DNA of 64,000 bases. Source: Evansella caseinilytica (GTDB lineage: Bacteria > Bacillota > Bacilli > Bacillales > Salisediminibacteriaceae). The position numbers and the translations under genes are program-made. Under the pieces are notes generated by a model that saw only the letters and a list, made by a program, of their open reading frames with translations, was not told the origin of the DNA and did no database searches. This document shows positions 63,445 to 64,000 of the stretch, piece after piece; the stretch's first letter is position 1; every line of letters begins with the position of its first letter. The DNA lies in the NCBI RefSeq assembly GCF_900107275.1, contig NZ_FNPI01000009.1:1-64000 (forward strand), written 5' to 3'.

Positions 63445-64000
63445 TCACCTGTACGCTTCCAAGCGGTAAATTCTCATTCCTTGTTTTACAAACCGCTCCT
63501 CATACTCAGTCATGATGTTTTCTTCCATCTCGGAACGATGCAAATCTAAACGGATATTTTTCAGCTTAAAGCCATGCTGCGAAAAGCTTGCCAATGAGTA
63601 TTCAAACAGATCTTGATTATCCGTTTTCATATGAATTTCCCCTGAATCCTTCAGCACCTGCATATACTTCGCCAAAAAGTTTTGATGTGTCAGTCGACGC
63701 TTCTCGTGGCGATTTTTCGGCCACGGATCGGTGAAATTGATGTACAGCCGATCCACTTCCCGCTTTCCAAAAAAATCAGGTATTTTTTCAACATCTTCGC
63801 GGAGCAGCCGGATATTCGGCAGCGGCGTATTGATCAGCCTTTCCACACCGGAAATAATGACGCTGTCATACTTCTCCACTCCAATCACATTTCTTTGTGG
63901 ATACTCCGCCGCCATCGTAGTAACGAACTGTCCTTTTCCTGTACCGATTTCCACATGGAGCGGATGATCATTCGCGAACAATTCGCGCCAGCGTCCTTTC
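63445..64000 (-). CDS. trmB: tRNA (guanine-N7-)-methyltransferase, 5' end outside window
   Basis: The frame runs off the right edge; 185 residues are visible of about 215. The SAM-binding motif HVEIGTGKGQFVTTMA, VIGVEKYDSVI, DRLYINFTDPWPKNRHEKRR and the C-terminal TEYEERFVKQGMRIYRLEA are diagnostic of TrmB, which methylates G46 of tRNA. Confidence 0.96.
   Translation of the reverse strand, partial: KGRWRELFANDHPLHVEIGTGKGQFVTTMAAEYPQRNVIGVEKYDSVIISGVERLINTPLPNIRLLREDVEKIPDFFGKREVDRLYINFTDPWPKNRHEKRRLTHQNFLAKYMQVLKDSGEIHMKTDNQDLFEYSLASFSQHGFKLKNIRLDLHRSEMEENIMTEYEERFVKQGMRIYRLEAYR

Overview
The window is a chromosomal core segment of an endospore-forming member of the Bacillaceae. The gene order matches the ackA-to-trmB arc of the Bacillus subtilis chromosome (ackA, ytxK, tpx, ytfJ, ytfI, yteJ, sppA, nadK, ytcJ-like, an alpha/beta-type sspA, thiI, nifZ-type cysteine desulfurase, ezrA, hisJ, refZ, fRMsr, a GGDEF gene, rpsD, tyrS, acuABC, motPS, ccpA, aroA, ytxJHG, murC, sftA, ytpQ, ytpP, ytoQ, ytoP, ytzB, ytnP, trmB). 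SASP, GerW/YtfJ and RefZ point to sporulation, MotPS to sodium-driven motility, and YtxJ to bacillithiol chemistry. Genus cannot be fixed from the sequence; a halophilic or alkaliphilic genus is possible.

Layout. 0-8 kb: a transposase-like 5' end at the edge, then acetate kinase, the sporulation/envelope cluster ytfJ-ytfI-sppA-yteJ, and NAD kinase. 8-19 kb: amidohydrolase, SASP, the thiI-cysteine desulfurase pair for tRNA thiolation and thiamine, a branched-chain amino acid carrier, EzrA, HisJ and RefZ. 19-31 kb: fRMsr, a large GAF-GGDEF protein, S4 with its structured leader, a T-box controlled tyrS, a class A penicillin-binding protein in the place where B. subtilis has acsA, and acuABC. 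31-43 kb: mtnN, the ccpA-motPS block, DAHP synthase/chorismate mutase, a 717-residue FtsA-like ATPase, ytxJHG and an M29 aminopeptidase. 43-49 kb: a MocR regulator divergent from azlCD, murC, pncB and a small unknown gene. 49-64 kb: SftA, a CDP-alcohol phosphatidyltransferase, ytpQ, a PTS EIIC-like protein with thioredoxin YtpP, and ytoQ; then an accessory patch (Nudix, Fpg-like plus AraC, small lipoprotein, gene remnant); then ytoP, ytzB, ytnP and the 5'-truncated trmB.

The most unusual content is between genes. At least three dispersed repeat families occur. Family A is about 150-270 bp, with ends TGTTCAAAAAG and a terminal hairpin, and has interchangeable middle segments. Family B is about 150 bp with the same kind of ends. 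Family C is a near-identical GTGTCTCAAAAGGG stem-loop, nearly always between convergent genes. One locus carries a 130-bp family-A-like unit in three near-perfect tandem copies. None of these encodes a protein; they look like mobile or amplifying structured elements, some acting as terminators. A second non-coding oddity is a tract of degenerate TCGACGGAAT-like motifs spaced about 20-22 bp apart between murC and pncB.
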